64,000 nucleotides of DNA from NCBI GenBank assembly GCA_965178295.1, contig CBCXTT010000005.1:191381-255380 (forward strand), read 5' to 3'. The translations under genes and the position numbers were made by a program. The notes below the pieces were generated by a model. That model was not told where the DNA came from. It was given only the letters and a program-made list of their open reading frames with translations, and did no database searches. This stretch comes from CBCXTT01 sp965178295. GTDB lineage: Bacteria > Pseudomonadota > Alphaproteobacteria > UBA7879. Shown here piece by piece: positions 42,445 to 54,955 of this stretch. The stretch's first letter is position 1. Each line of letters begins with the position of its first letter.

Positions 42445-43884
42445 TTAGGTGGAGTGCTCATAATTCATGTCTCCAAATTTGGTAAATTGGCTATCAAAAA
42501 ATAGCTTAATTGTACCAATCGGTCCGTGCCGTTGTTTAGCAATGATAATATCTGCCTGGTTATAGATTCGATTCATTTTTTCTTGCCATAAAACATGTTT
42601 TTCACTGTCAATATCGGGCTCTTTCCTGGCTTCATAGTATTCTTCTCGATAGATAAATATAACGGCATCAGCATCTTGTTCAATCGACCCAGATTCCCGC
42701 AAATCAGAGAGTTGGGGCCTTTTATCATCGCGCTGCTCTACGGCACGAGAAAGCTGTGAAAGAGCTAGCACAGGCACATGCAGTTCTTTGGCAAGCGCTT
42801 TTAATCCTCGGGATATCGCAGAGATCTCGTTAACACGGTTCTCTGTATTTTTGTTGCCGCCTTGTAAGAGCTGAAGATAGTCTACAACAATCAAATCCAA
42901 TCCTGTTTGTCGTTTAAGGCGCCGGGCACGTGTGCGTAGGGCGGCAATAGTGAGTGCAGGGGTATCGTCAATATAGAGGGGAATTTTACTAATACGCCGG
43001 CTTACCTCTGCAAATTTAGGGAAGTCATTTTTGTGAATTTCACCCCGGCGGATTTTATCGGAAGCAATAGCGGATTCTTGGGCCAGTAAACGCATAGCGA
43101 GCTGCTCTGCAGACATTTCAAGGGAGAAAAAAGCAACTTGTCCACCTTCTCTTTGTTCTAAATGAGCGAGAGCAGCATTAAAGGCAATGCATGTTGCAAG
43201 GGCGGTCTTTCCCATAGAGGGGCGTCCAGCTAAAATTAATAAATCTGATGGATGCAAGCCACCCAGCCATTTGTCTACATCACGTAACCCGGTTGTACAA
43301 CCAACAACGTGAGAGTCACGTTTATAGGCGATTTCGGCAATTTCAATTGCTTGGGAAAGAGACGTTTGGAAATCCACAAAGCTACGATTCATGCCGCCAG
43401 TGGTTGCAAGATCAAAGAGACGTTTCTCTGTATGCTCTATTTTATCAATTGCGGAAGCCTCGAGGGAAGCATCGTGGGCGTCATTAATTGTTTCTTCTCC
43501 GATATCAATGAGTTGACGGCGCAGATAGAGATCGTAGATTAAATCTGCATAATCTTTAACATTGATGGTTGAAAGGACGCTATCTGCAAGTTGTACGATA
43601 TATGCGATGCCGCCAACTGCTTCAAGCGCTTTATTCTTTTCAAAGTAGTTTTTGAGGGTGATTGGGTTTGCGATTTTTCCTTGCTCAATTAAATATGTAA
43701 TGGCCTCGAACACTTGGCCATGGGCTGTGTCTGAGAAGTGCTCTGGATGCAATTGATCATTAATACGTTCGGCCGACATATTGTTGTGGAGTAAGGCACC
43801 AAGAAGTGCTTGCTCCGCTTCAAGATTGTGGGGCGGTGTCCTGGGTGATGTATGTGATGCCATTTTGTCTGCAGTGGTGATCAT
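42445..43884 (-). CDS. dnaB: Replicative DNA helicase DnaB
   Basis: Hexameric 5'-3' helicase at the replication fork. 479 residues from 43884; an ATG seven codons in (MASHTSP) is an alternative. N-terminal domain LEAEQALLGALL, linker, RecA-like domain with Walker A AGRPSMGKTALA, FFSLEMSAEQLAMRL, Walker B DLIVVDYLQLL, QLSRAVEQRDDKRPQLSDLRESGSIEQDADAV (in parts), and the arginine-finger end KQRHGPIGTIKLFF. No intein. First gene of the six-gene unit. Confidence 0.97.
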   Translation of the reverse strand: MITTADKMASHTSPRTPPHNLEAEQALLGALLHNNMSAERINDQLHPEHFSDTAHGQVFEAITYLIEQGKIANPITLKNYFEKNKALEAVGGIAYIVQLADSVLSTINVKDYADLIYDLYLRRQLIDIGEETINDAHDASLEASAIDKIEHTEKRLFDLATTGGMNRSFVDFQTSLSQAIEIAEIAYKRDSHVVGCTTGLRDVDKWLGGLHPSDLLILAGRPSMGKTALATCIAFNAALAHLEQREGGQVAFFSLEMSAEQLAMRLLAQESAIASDKIRRGEIHKNDFPKFAEVSRRISKIPLYIDDTPALTIAALRTRARRLKRQTGLDLIVVDYLQLLQGGNKNTENRVNEISAISRGLKALAKELHVPVLALSQLSRAVEQRDDKRPQLSDLRESGSIEQDADAVIFIYREEYYEARKEPDIDSEKHVLWQEKMNRIYNQADIIIAKQRHGPIGTIKLFFDSQFTKFGDMNYEHST

Positions 43885-44025
43885 ATTGGTGTGCGTAAAT
43901 TATAAAATCAAGATGTTCTGTGGAACAGCATAGAAAAAATATGATTCGATAGCAATGAAAAAGACTTGTGGGTAGGAGATATAATGATTGTAACAATGCT
44001 TGCCACCTTTTTGTATACGTTCTTC

Positions 44026-44054
44026 TTGACAGAAAATGCCTCTCTATGTTACCC
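44026..44054 (+). promoter_or_regulatory. Candidate promoter of tRNA-Ala (and perhaps alaS)
   Basis: TTGACA (44026-44031) with a 17-bp spacer to TTACCC (44049-44054), 17 bp before the tRNA. Weak -10. Confidence 0.35.
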
Positions 44055-44071
44055 GTAAATCAAATCTTGAT

Positions 44072-44147
44072 GGGGGTGTAGCTCAGATGGGAGAGCGCCT
44101 GCCTTGCACGCAGGAGGTCATCGGTTCGATCCCGTTCACCTCCACCA
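44072..44147 (+). tRNA. tRNA-Ala(TGC)
   Basis: 76 nt with encoded CCA. Acceptor GGGGGTG pairs with CACCTCC (one G-U at the third pair, not the identity G3-U70 form seen as G-T in DNA elsewhere; here G3 faces T70, which is the alanine identity pair). Anticodon stem CCTGC/GCAGG, loop CTTGCAC, anticodon TGC. The T stem ATCGG/CCGTT has one T-T mismatch. Usually found in the 16S-23S spacer; here it stands 90 bp before alaS. Confidence 0.93.
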
Positions 44148-44237
44148 TCTTCTTCGAAGAATTATCTTCTATTTTTCGCGCATACCCTATATAAGTGTTA
44201 ATAGTTTTAATGTATTTAACTTTTGTATGGTGTTTTA

Positions 44238-46857
44238 ATGCAGATGGGCGACATTCGCGGTACATTCCTATCGTATTTTCAATCCAATGGTCATGAAGTG
44301 GTTCCTTCGAGCCCGCTAATTCCCCGCAATGATCCTACACTGCTTTTTGTGAATGCAGGAATGGTGCCATTTAAAAATGTTTTTATAGGGGCTGAAAAGG
44401 GCGTGTACGCTCGTGTAGCCTCTGCCCAAAAGTGTGTGCGGGCTGGGGGAAAACATAACGATCTTGATAATGTAGGCTATACTGCCCGCCACCACACCTT
44501 TTTTGAGATGTTAGGTAATTTCTCATTTGGCGACTATTTCAAAGAAAAGGCTATTTATCTTGCCTGGAATTTATTGATAAAAGATTTTGGCGTTAATGCG
44601 CAACAACTTCTTGTCACACATTATGTTGATGACCTTGAAACACGAGCGCTTTGGAAGAAAATATCAGGCCTACCTGATGAGAAAATTATCTCTATTTCTA
44701 CAAACGATAATTTTTGGTTTATGGGAAATATGGGCCCCTGTGGTCCCTGTACAGAGATTTTTTATGATCATGGGGCGCATGTTGAAGGTGGCCCTCCAGG
44801 TTCTGCAAATGAATCTGGGGATCGATTTGTTGAGATATGGAATATCGTCTTTATGCAATATGAACAGCACGCAGATGGAGCGCGCACGCATTTGCCAAAA
44901 CCATGTGTAGATACGGGCATGGGACTGGAACGTATGACAGCTGTGATGCAAGGTGGATTTGATAACTATGACATACAGCTTATGCGAATCTTAATAACGG
45001 CATCTGCTGATTATACAAGTACAGCTCCAGAGGGGCCACACAGTGTATCGCATCGTGTGATTGCAGATCATTTACGCTCTATGTGCTTTCTCATTGCAGA
45101 TGGTGTGTTACCGAGCAATGAAGGACGCGGGTATGTTTTGAGGCGGATTATGCGGCGCGCCATGCGTTATGCGCATTTGACGGGGTACAAAGATTTGTTA
45201 CTACCTAAGCTTGTTCCATTGTTAGTCACACAAATGGGGAACGCGTACCCAGAGTTAAGGAGCGCAGAGAAGTTAATGATAGAAACATTGTCAGAAGAAG
45301 AAATACGTTTTCAATATACCCTGGAAAAGGGGCTTGCTTTTTTAGAAGATGCACAGAAAGATTTACGGGAGGGAGATACACTATCTGGGCATGTGGCATT
45401 CAAGTTATACGATACATATGGCTTTCCCTTGGATCTCACACATGATGCGCTTCGGCGTCAAAAGATTCAGATCGATACAGATGAATTTCATGTTGCTATG
45501 CAAGCACAGCGCTCAGCAGCGCGAGCGGCTTGGAAAGGTTCAGGTGATACGGCATGTAATCATATTTGGTTTGATGCCGAAGCAGCACATGGGGCAACAG
45601 AATTTCTTGGCTATAGCACAGATAATGCAGAAGGTCACGTCCTAAGTATAGTGCAGAATGATTCTGTGGTTGATATGGTGTCGATCGGAGATACAGCTTA
45701 TGTTGTCACAAATAAAACCCCTTTTTATGCCGAATCTGGTGGTCAAGTTGGTGATACTGGAACTTGGATAAAGACGGACATGCAATTGCAAGTTGTGGAC
45801 ACAAAAAAGGTGATAGGCGGACTTTATGTGCATAAAGTTATTGTTATTTTGGGCGCATTAAGTGTGGGAGACACTGTGGAAATGCGTGTAGACAAGTTAC
45901 GACGCCAGTCTATTCAGGCAAATCACTCGGCAACACACCTTTTGCATGCGGCGCTACGCGCGTTATTTGGGGTGAATGTCGTGCAAAAAGGTTCTCTTGT
46001 TACCGAGAAACGCTTGAGATTTGATTTTAGTTTTAATCGTAAATTAAGCACAGAAGATTTGCGAGCTCTTGAAAATAAAGTGAACCGTGAGATTTTGTCT
46101 AATCTTTCTGTTTCAGTGCGTTTTATGCCCTATAAAGAAGCTATGGAGCGGGGATTTACAGCCTTGTTTGGCGAAAAATATGACAAAGAAGTGCGTGTCG
46201 TTCAAATGGGAAAAGCGACATTTTCTGCTGAATTATGTGGCGGCACACACGTCAAGGCAACTGGAGATATAGGTCTTTTTAAAATTATTAGTGAAAATAG
46301 TGTATCATCTGGTATCAGGCGCATTGAAGCTATTACCGGGCAGGGCCTGTTGACGCATTTTAATCAAAAATGTCAAACATTAGAAGATGTGTCAGATCTT
46401 TTAAAAACAACACCAGAGAACATTCACGACAAGATATCATCTATTCTGGAGCAGCGTAAAAAACTTGAGAAGGAACTGTCGGTGTTGCGACAGCAGAATA
46501 GAAAGACGTTCGCAGATGTGGTGCGACATGATTTGCCGAATGGTGGCGTATTTGAGGCACAAATATTAAAAAGTGTGCCCGTTAAAGATATGCGATCTAT
46601 GATGGATCAGCAAAAAAAAGCTATCAAGTCTGGTGTTATTTTGCTTCTTGCAGAAAATGCAGAGAAGGTATCGGGCAATTTTAGGTATCACTTCTGATCT
46701 TGTGTTAACGTACCCGGCGCATACGTTCATTCAATATGTTGAACAGGCTTTGGGTGCCCAGGGAGGCGGTGGCCGTCCTGATATGGCGCAATGTGGTGGA
46801 TCTGATGCCTCTTTAATGCCGAAAGCCATTGAGAGTTTGAGCAAGGCTTTGCTGTAG
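44238..46857 (+). CDS. alaS: Alanyl-tRNA synthetase, frame broken near the 3' end
   Basis: Class II synthetase charging and editing tRNA-Ala. Start taken at the ATG at 44238 (or 44244). Core: FVNAGMVPFKNVF, RHHTFFEMLGNFSFGDYFK, class II motif regions, editing HxxxH (NHSATHLLHAALR), and CGGTHV zinc segment. The frame stops at 46697 after SGNFRYHF, but the next frame carries ILGITSDLVLTYPA, GGGGRPDMAQCGG and the normal end KAIESLSKAL to 46857. Removing one G from GGG at 46673-46675 restores a full-length protein of about 873 residues. So either a single-base error or a real loss of the last ~55 residues of the DHHA1 domain. Confidence 0.93.
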
Positions 46858-48962
<2,105 letters not shown>

Positions 48963-49363
48963 CTAGATCGAGAATTGTTAATCCTAACTTTTTACAACAT
49001 AATCGCAAAGCTCAAAAAAATCTTGGGCAACGTCTATTTATACTTTTATCATTAAAAAAAATAAAAAGCACAAATTAACATTACCGGATGATATATACAA
49101 AAAGCTATATATCAACGCACATCATCTAACAAATAATCAACCTGATGCAAAGTTATATTAATTTACTCTAAATCAGGCTCACCACCTGTTCTCTCTTCAC
49201 TTCTCATTGAACACTTCACAACTTCTACCCCATCATCCCTACCTTGTCAAATGCATTTTTCCCTTTTTCTTACTTCCCTCTATTTTTCTTGATTTCAGGA
49301 ATATAGAAAGCACTAGGCTCTAAATACTGAGTATTGTTGAATTGCATTTTCTTGAGGAAGTGA
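48963..49363. other. 16S leader / petC intergenic region
   Basis: 400 bp between petC and 16S, both on the minus strand. It carries the 16S promoter and about 260 bp of leader. No gene. Confidence 0.6.
49222..49250 (-). promoter_or_regulatory. Candidate 16S rRNA promoter
   Basis: On the minus strand TTGACA (49250-49245), exactly 17 bp, TAGAAG (49227-49222). Identical hexamers and spacing to the 23S promoter at 17185. Confidence 0.6.
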
Positions 49364-50113
49364 TTACTTGACGTCGCTCCAGACAGATTTTTTGACAAAG
49401 AATAGTAAAATAAGAAGCACAAGTAGGGAGATAAGGATTTGAATGCCTAGTCGTTTACGTTCCTCCATTTCTGGTTCAGAAGCCCATGCTAAAAAAACAG
49501 TGACATCATGCGCCATTTGCTCGAGAGAGGCTTCTGTTCCGTCGCTATAGGACACTTGCCCCTTAACGAGAGGCCTTGGCATAGAGATTTGCCTTCCTGG
49601 AAAATAAGGATTGTAATGCTTTCCAGGATAAATAGTTATGCCTTCAGGCGGTTCTACGTATCCTACTAAAATGGAATATAGATAGTTGGGACCATTGAAT
49701 CGAGCTTTTGTAATCAAGGATAAATCAATAGGATACGATCCTCCATTAGATGAGCGAGCAGCTTGCTCATTGGGGTAAGGCTTGAAAAATAAATCACCTA
49801 TTTCTGCGGATCGTCTAAACATTTCTCCCGCATCGTTAGGCCCATCTTCTATTTCGTGCTCTGCTGCAATTATTTTTATTTCTTCCTTGGAAAAACCAAG
49901 AGCACTTAATTGGCGATAGTGGATAAGATTAAGGCTGTGACAGGATGAGCAGACTTCTTGAAATATCTGAAATCCCCGTTGTGCGGCTGCACGATCAAAG
50001 GTGCCAAAGGGGCCTGAGAAAGACCAGTTTTGTTTCTTCGGTTGCAGTGCATTCTCTGCAGCAAGAGCGGTTAAGGAAATGAAAATACCTAGAGTAAAGA
50101 GAAATTTTCTCAT
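49364..50113 (-). CDS. petC: Cytochrome c1 of complex III
   Basis: Membrane-anchored c-type cytochrome that passes electrons from Rieske to soluble or membrane cytochrome c. 249 residues from the ATG at 50113, which overlaps the cytochrome b stop (ATGA); a longer in-frame start is inside petB and would destroy the signal peptide. Signal peptide MRKFLFTLGIFISLTALAAE, haem motif CSSCH, the YPNEQAARSSNGGSYPIDLS region, and one C-terminal membrane anchor (ILISLLVLLILLFFVKK). Confidence 0.95.
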   Translation of the reverse strand: MRKFLFTLGIFISLTALAAENALQPKKQNWSFSGPFGTFDRAAAQRGFQIFQEVCSSCHSLNLIHYRQLSALGFSKEEIKIIAAEHEIEDGPNDAGEMFRRSAEIGDLFFKPYPNEQAARSSNGGSYPIDLSLITKARFNGPNYLYSILVGYVEPPEGITIYPGKHYNPYFPGRQISMPRPLVKGQVSYSDGTEASLEQMAHDVTVFLAWASEPEMEERKRLGIQILISLLVLLILLFFVKKSVWSDVK

Positions 50114-51324
50114 TTTTTTTTCTTCTTTTTCTGCACCGAATCCCAGTGAGCGCTGATAGATTCGGGTACCATGCGGGGTTTTTCCCATCGGCTGACGAAG
50201 GGGACAAGTACAAGGAAGAAAGAAAAATAATAGGCAGTGGCAATTGCGCCAATAACAATGTAATTCCCTTCAAGTGGTGCACTGCCAACCCAACCCAGGA
50301 TAAGTGTATCAATGACAAATGACCAAAAGAGCGCCCGATAAATGGGGCGGAAGGTTAAGCTGCGTACTTTGGCGCCATCAAGCCATGGCATGAAAAACAA
50401 GAGCGCAATGGACCCAAACATAAAAAGCACACCGAATAATTTATCTGGAATCACTCTTAAAATAGCGTAGAAGGGGAGGAAGTACCACTCTGGCACAATG
50501 TGTGGCGGTGTTACTAGAGGATTTGCAGGGATATAATTTTCTGGTTCTCCAAAAAAGTTAGGAAAAAAAAACACAACACAAGAAAAGAACGTGAGAAAGA
50601 TAACCAAACTGAGTAGATCTTTTGCTGTGTAGTAGGGGTGAAAGGGAATTTCATCTTTGGGTTGCTTAACATCTATCCCAAGTGGATTGTTTGACCCGTG
50701 CTTATGCAGTGCCCAGAGGTGGAGCAAGACAAAGACTACTATAATAAATGGAAGAAAATAGTGAAGAGCAAAAAATCGATTCAAGGTTGGAGCGCCCACA
50801 GAAAATCCACCAAGTAGCCAATGCAGCAAGTCTTCACCTACAATAGGAATTGCAGTAAATAAGTTGGTGATAACCGTGGCCCCCCAAAAACTCATTTGCC
50901 CCCACGGCAGAACATAGCCCATAAAGGCCGTAGCCATCATAATAAAGAAAATGATAACTCCTAAAATCCATAAAAGTTCACGCGGAGCTTTGTAAGATCC
51001 ATAATATAGGCTTCGGAAAATATGCAGATAGACAAGAATGAAGAGCATAGAGGCGCCATTCATGTGGATATAGCGAATCAGCCACCCGAAATTAACATCG
51101 CGCATAATGCGTTCAATGCTTGAAAAGGCAAATTGTGGATTGGGATCATAATGCATAGCTAGAAAAATACCGCTCATCATCAAGATAACAAGCGTAATGC
51201 TAGCTAGAGATCCAAAAGTCCATAGATAATTTAGATTTTTAGGGGTTTTATAGTCGACAAAATTGTTCTTCACAAAGCTAAAAATGGGTAGGCGATGATC
51301 AATCCAATGGAACAAAACATTCAT
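50110..51324 (-). CDS. petB: Cytochrome b of complex III
   Basis: Core quinol-oxidising subunit of the bc1 complex. 404 residues, eight membrane segments. Haem ligands lie in the conserved His pairs of helices B and D (YIHMNGASMLFILVYLHIFR and FALHYFLPFIIVVFVLLHLWALH in part), and the PEWY motif of the Qo site is seen (VPEWYFLPFYAIL). Lysine-rich end. Between petA (10 bp before) and petC (overlap). Confidence 0.97.
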   Translation of the reverse strand: MNVLFHWIDHRLPIFSFVKNNFVDYKTPKNLNYLWTFGSLASITLVILMMSGIFLAMHYDPNPQFAFSSIERIMRDVNFGWLIRYIHMNGASMLFILVYLHIFRSLYYGSYKAPRELLWILGVIIFFIMMATAFMGYVLPWGQMSFWGATVITNLFTAIPIVGEDLLHWLLGGFSVGAPTLNRFFALHYFLPFIIVVFVLLHLWALHKHGSNNPLGIDVKQPKDEIPFHPYYTAKDLLSLVIFLTFFSCVVFFFPNFFGEPENYIPANPLVTPPHIVPEWYFLPFYAILRVIPDKLFGVLFMFGSIALLFFMPWLDGAKVRSLTFRPIYRALFWSFVIDTLILGWVGSAPLEGNYIVIGAIATAYYFSFFLVLVPFVSRWEKPRMVPESISAHWDSVQKKKKKK

Positions 51325-51333
51325 TGTCAGGCC

Positions 51334-51879
51334 TTACACCTCTCCGATACGAATCATGGTATCATTCAAAAATTTATAAGGAGGCACAGCTAGGTTTGTC
51401 GGAGCGGGCCCTTTTCGGATACGACCGGATGTATCAAATTGGGAGCCGTGGCAAGGACAAATCCACCCACCAAACTCCCCCCGTTCTTCTGTAGGTTTTT
51501 GGCCCAGTGGTACGCAACCTAAGTGTGTGCAGATACCGAGAATGACGAGCCATTCCGGTTTTTGTGCACGCTTATAATCAGCCTCTGGATCGGGCATATC
51601 TTTTAAGGAGACACGCTCCGCGTTTTGGATTTCTTCAGCGGTGCGGTGACGAATAAATACAGGCTTACCTTGCCAGATAACGGTAATAGATGAGCCTACC
51701 GGAATAGCATCCAGACTGATATCAGCGGTTGCGTGAGCGAGCGTGTCAGCTGCAGGGTTCATACTATCTATAAATGGCCATAGCATTTTTGCGCCCACAA
51801 CACTGCCAACGGCACCAGTGGTTAGATATAGGAAATCGCGCCTTGATATATTATTATTCTTATTATTATTTGTGGACAT
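51334..51879 (-). CDS. petA: Rieske iron-sulfur protein of complex III
   Basis: [2Fe-2S] subunit of bc1. 181 residues. N-terminal Tat-type signal anchor NISRRDFLYLTTGAVGSVVG, then cluster ligands in box 1 CTHLGC and box 2 CPCHGS, each with the Cys and His needed. First gene of petABC. An Asn-rich start (MSTNNNKNNN) precedes the twin arginines, so a Tat system should be present elsewhere. Confidence 0.97.
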   Translation of the reverse strand: MSTNNNKNNNISRRDFLYLTTGAVGSVVGAKMLWPFIDSMNPAADTLAHATADISLDAIPVGSSITVIWQGKPVFIRHRTAEEIQNAERVSLKDMPDPEADYKRAQKPEWLVILGICTHLGCVPLGQKPTEERGEFGGWICPCHGSQFDTSGRIRKGPAPTNLAVPPYKFLNDTMIRIGEV

Positions 51880-52981
51880 TTTTTAGATATCCCCCATTTT
51901 CCTATTTCTCTTTTTCCAACTCATTGATACACATTTTTTCAAAAATGGCTAGGAATTATTTTGCATGCACATGCTGGCGTGAGGCCCAATCATAAGGGGG
52001 TAATTGATGTATTTTTCTGTAATTTTTTATGATAGAGATTTCGTGAAGTTACAAAACATCTACTTCATGTATCGAATTCCATGCCTGCAGAATATTAATG
52101 TGCGCCATATCTTCTGTAAGTAGCTGGACCGGAAAACACTGGTCATTGCTTAACAATCCTGAATGTAATCACGTAGCCTTTATTTTTGGATGCACTTATT
52201 TTTAGCATGTTGAGGGCAGCGAAACGGCTTCAATCTATGCTGCCTGTCTAGATGTTTCTAGTGCAACTTTTGATATATTTTCTTTCCTATACTGTTGTTC
52301 TAGACTCTGGGATGGAGATTATTATCTGGATTCTGAGGTACCGGATAATAGAGGTTTTTCTATTATGACGTTGGCAAGATCTTGTCTTGCTTACTGTGTT
52401 TTTCCATTACTTAATCCCTTTAAAGTATGCCAGGTTTCGATCTAACACAAGTTTCCAAAGGATTGGACAGATCATAGTCTAAATTTGCAAATTATCCAAG
52501 ACATTCGTGTACGCGTCATATGCATTCCGCTGTTCATTTCATAAGTGTATTATGAGCAGCGTAGTGGGTTATTTGTGCAACAAGCTTAGTGATATTTTGA
52601 AGAGATTTTGTATGTCTTTTTCGCTTATGCTCAAGGAGGCGGATGTTGTGAAGAAAGGGTTGGACGCATGCATTCTGGCTTCTGATAAGAAACCTTCTGG
52701 AGGAAACAGTATTCTTGGAGGAAAGTTATGACTACAATGTCTTGTCAACGCTTAAACCCGTATGATCTGGAGTTGTGCAGACTCTAGCCTAGTTACCGAC
52801 GGGGTAAGGAGAGGCTTGTCACCCTTGATACGACGCTTTGGCGATCGTTTTCTGCCATATCTTTTGAAATATCTATTCTATTTGGCCTGAAGAGTAGCGA
52901 ACGGAGAGGACAGATTGAATTTTGAGATTAGTTATTACGTTTTTTCAAATGATAAGTTGGTTCCTGTTTAATACTAGAAGA
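51880..52981. other. 1.1-kb region without a gene
   Basis: Must hold the petA promoter on the minus strand. A plus-strand frame near 52580-52730 (LKEADVVKKGLDACILASDKKPSGGN) has protein texture but no recognised family and breaks off; probably a relic. Confidence 0.5.
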
Positions 52982-54949
52982 CTATTGTTCCTTTTCTAGG
53001 ATGCGCAAAGCATCACGCTTTTGAGCCGCACATTCGAAATCAAGATCAGCTGCTGCTCGATGCATTTCTTGTTCAAGCTTTTTTATTGCTTGTTTTCGCT
53101 CTACACCTGTTAAATTACGTGTATCTTTATCGATTGTGATATGATCTGTTGAGAACAGATTGCCTAAGCTATCTGTGATTCTTTTGTCAACTGATGCGGG
53201 TATGATGCCATTTATGCGATTAAATTCCCTCTGTTTTGAACGACGTCTTTCTGTTTCATTTAATGCCTCTCGCATAGCCTCCGTCATAGTGTTAGCGTAC
53301 AGAATAGCTTTTCCCTTAGAATTGCGCGCAGCACGTCCTATGGTTTGGATGAGAGATACTTTAGAGCGTAAGTATCCAGATTTATCTGCATCTAAAATAG
53401 CGACTAGGGCGCATTCAGGTATATCAAGCCCTTCGCGGAGTAAGTTGATTCCCACCAAAACGTCAAATATACCGAGTCTGAGATCTCGAATAATTTCGAT
53501 GCGCTCTAGTGTGTCTACGTCTGAATGTATGTAGCGCACTTGCAGCCCAACATCATTTAGGTACTCTGTTAAGGATTCAGCCATTTTTTTTGTGAGCGTT
53601 GTAACGAGCACGCGTTGGTTTTGTCGCTTGCATAGTAGCGATTCATGAATCAAGTCATCTACTTGGTCGGTAGCGGAGCGCACCTCAGCGACAGGATCAA
53701 GTAGGCCAGTAGGGCGAATGACTTGCTCTGCAACCATACCCTGTGTTTGCTCAAGTTCCCACGCGCTAGGTGTTGCAGATATAAAGATAGTTTGAGGTCG
53801 CATCGCATCCCACTCGGTGAATTTTAGAGGACGATTATCTTTGCATGCAGGTAGTCTAAAGCCATAATCTGAAAGATTTTTCTTTCGAGCGGCATCTCCC
53901 TGGTACATACCGTTAAGCTGTGGAATAGAAATATGGCTTTCATCCACAAAAACCAAGCTCTCTTTTGGCAGATATTCAAAAAGTGTAGGTGGTGGTTCAC
54001 CGGATAAGCGGCCAGAGAGATAACGAGAATAGTTTTCAATGCCTGCACATGAACCTGTTGTGCTCATCATTTCAAGGTCAAATGTGACGCGTTCTCTAAT
54101 GCGCTGTGCTTCCAGAGGCTTATTATTTTTCTCAAAATACGCAATACGTTTCTTCAGGTCTTGCCGAATCTCTTGCATTGCCTTACGTACGGTGGGCATG
54201 GGGGTGACATAGTGGCTATTCGGATAGATTGTAATATTGTTTAGATTGCCTACACGCTTGCCTGTGGTTGGATCTATTTCCTGAATAGATTCGATCTCAT
54301 CTCCAAAAAATGACAGACGAATACTATGATTTTCCTGATGAGATGGAAAAATCTCAACGATGTCCCCTCTAATGCGAAATGTGCCTCGAGTGAACGTTAT
54401 GTCATTGCGCGTATACTGACATGATACAAGTTGGCCTTGAAGATCTTGAAGCTTTATTGTCAACCCCCTATACAATGGGATTGTCATCTCACTATAAAAC
54501 GCAACACTCCCAATGCCGTAAATACAAGAAACACTGGCAATAATGAGAACATCCTTTCGTTCTAGCAAGGCACGGGTCGCTGAATGGCGCATTCGATCTA
54601 GTTGGTCATTAATGGAAGATTCTTTTTCAATGTACGTATTGTTGCGAGGAACGTACGCTTCTGGCTGATAATAGTCATAGTACGAGACAAAATATTCAAC
54701 TGCATTCTCTGGGAAGAAACTTCTCATCTCTTCATAAAGCTGGGCGGCGAGGGTCTTATTGGGGGCAAGAATAATGCTGGGGCGTTGTATGCGTGCAATT
54801 ACGTGTGCCATTGTGAAGGTTTTTCCTGACCCCGTAACCCCCAACAAAACTTGGTTTTGAGCACCTCTTTGTACGCCTTGAACAAGGACATCAATTGCTG
54901 CCGGTTGGTCACCGGCGGGAGAAAAGTTTGCGTGGAGTTTAAAAGTCAT
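52982..54949 (-). CDS. uvrB: UvrB, nucleotide excision repair helicase subunit
   Basis: Damage-verifying subunit of UvrABC. 655 residues. Walker A LGVTGSGKTFTMA, beta-hairpin region YYDYYQPEAYVPRNNTYIEK, the DEAD-like VDESHISI, helicase motifs LREGLDIPE and QTIGRAARN, and the C-terminal UVR motif (EQEMHRAAADLDFECAAQKRD in part) that binds UvrC. Gene ends just 6 bp after... its start lies 6 bp downstream of the transporter gene, so both are likely co-transcribed. Confidence 0.97.
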   Translation of the reverse strand: MTFKLHANFSPAGDQPAAIDVLVQGVQRGAQNQVLLGVTGSGKTFTMAHVIARIQRPSIILAPNKTLAAQLYEEMRSFFPENAVEYFVSYYDYYQPEAYVPRNNTYIEKESSINDQLDRMRHSATRALLERKDVLIIASVSCIYGIGSVAFYSEMTIPLYRGLTIKLQDLQGQLVSCQYTRNDITFTRGTFRIRGDIVEIFPSHQENHSIRLSFFGDEIESIQEIDPTTGKRVGNLNNITIYPNSHYVTPMPTVRKAMQEIRQDLKKRIAYFEKNNKPLEAQRIRERVTFDLEMMSTTGSCAGIENYSRYLSGRLSGEPPPTLFEYLPKESLVFVDESHISIPQLNGMYQGDAARKKNLSDYGFRLPACKDNRPLKFTEWDAMRPQTIFISATPSAWELEQTQGMVAEQVIRPTGLLDPVAEVRSATDQVDDLIHESLLCKRQNQRVLVTTLTKKMAESLTEYLNDVGLQVRYIHSDVDTLERIEIIRDLRLGIFDVLVGINLLREGLDIPECALVAILDADKSGYLRSKVSLIQTIGRAARNSKGKAILYANTMTEAMREALNETERRRSKQREFNRINGIIPASVDKRITDSLGNLFSTDHITIDKDTRNLTGVERKQAIKKLEQEMHRAAADLDFECAAQKRDALRILEKEQ

Positions 54950-54955
54950 CTACAC

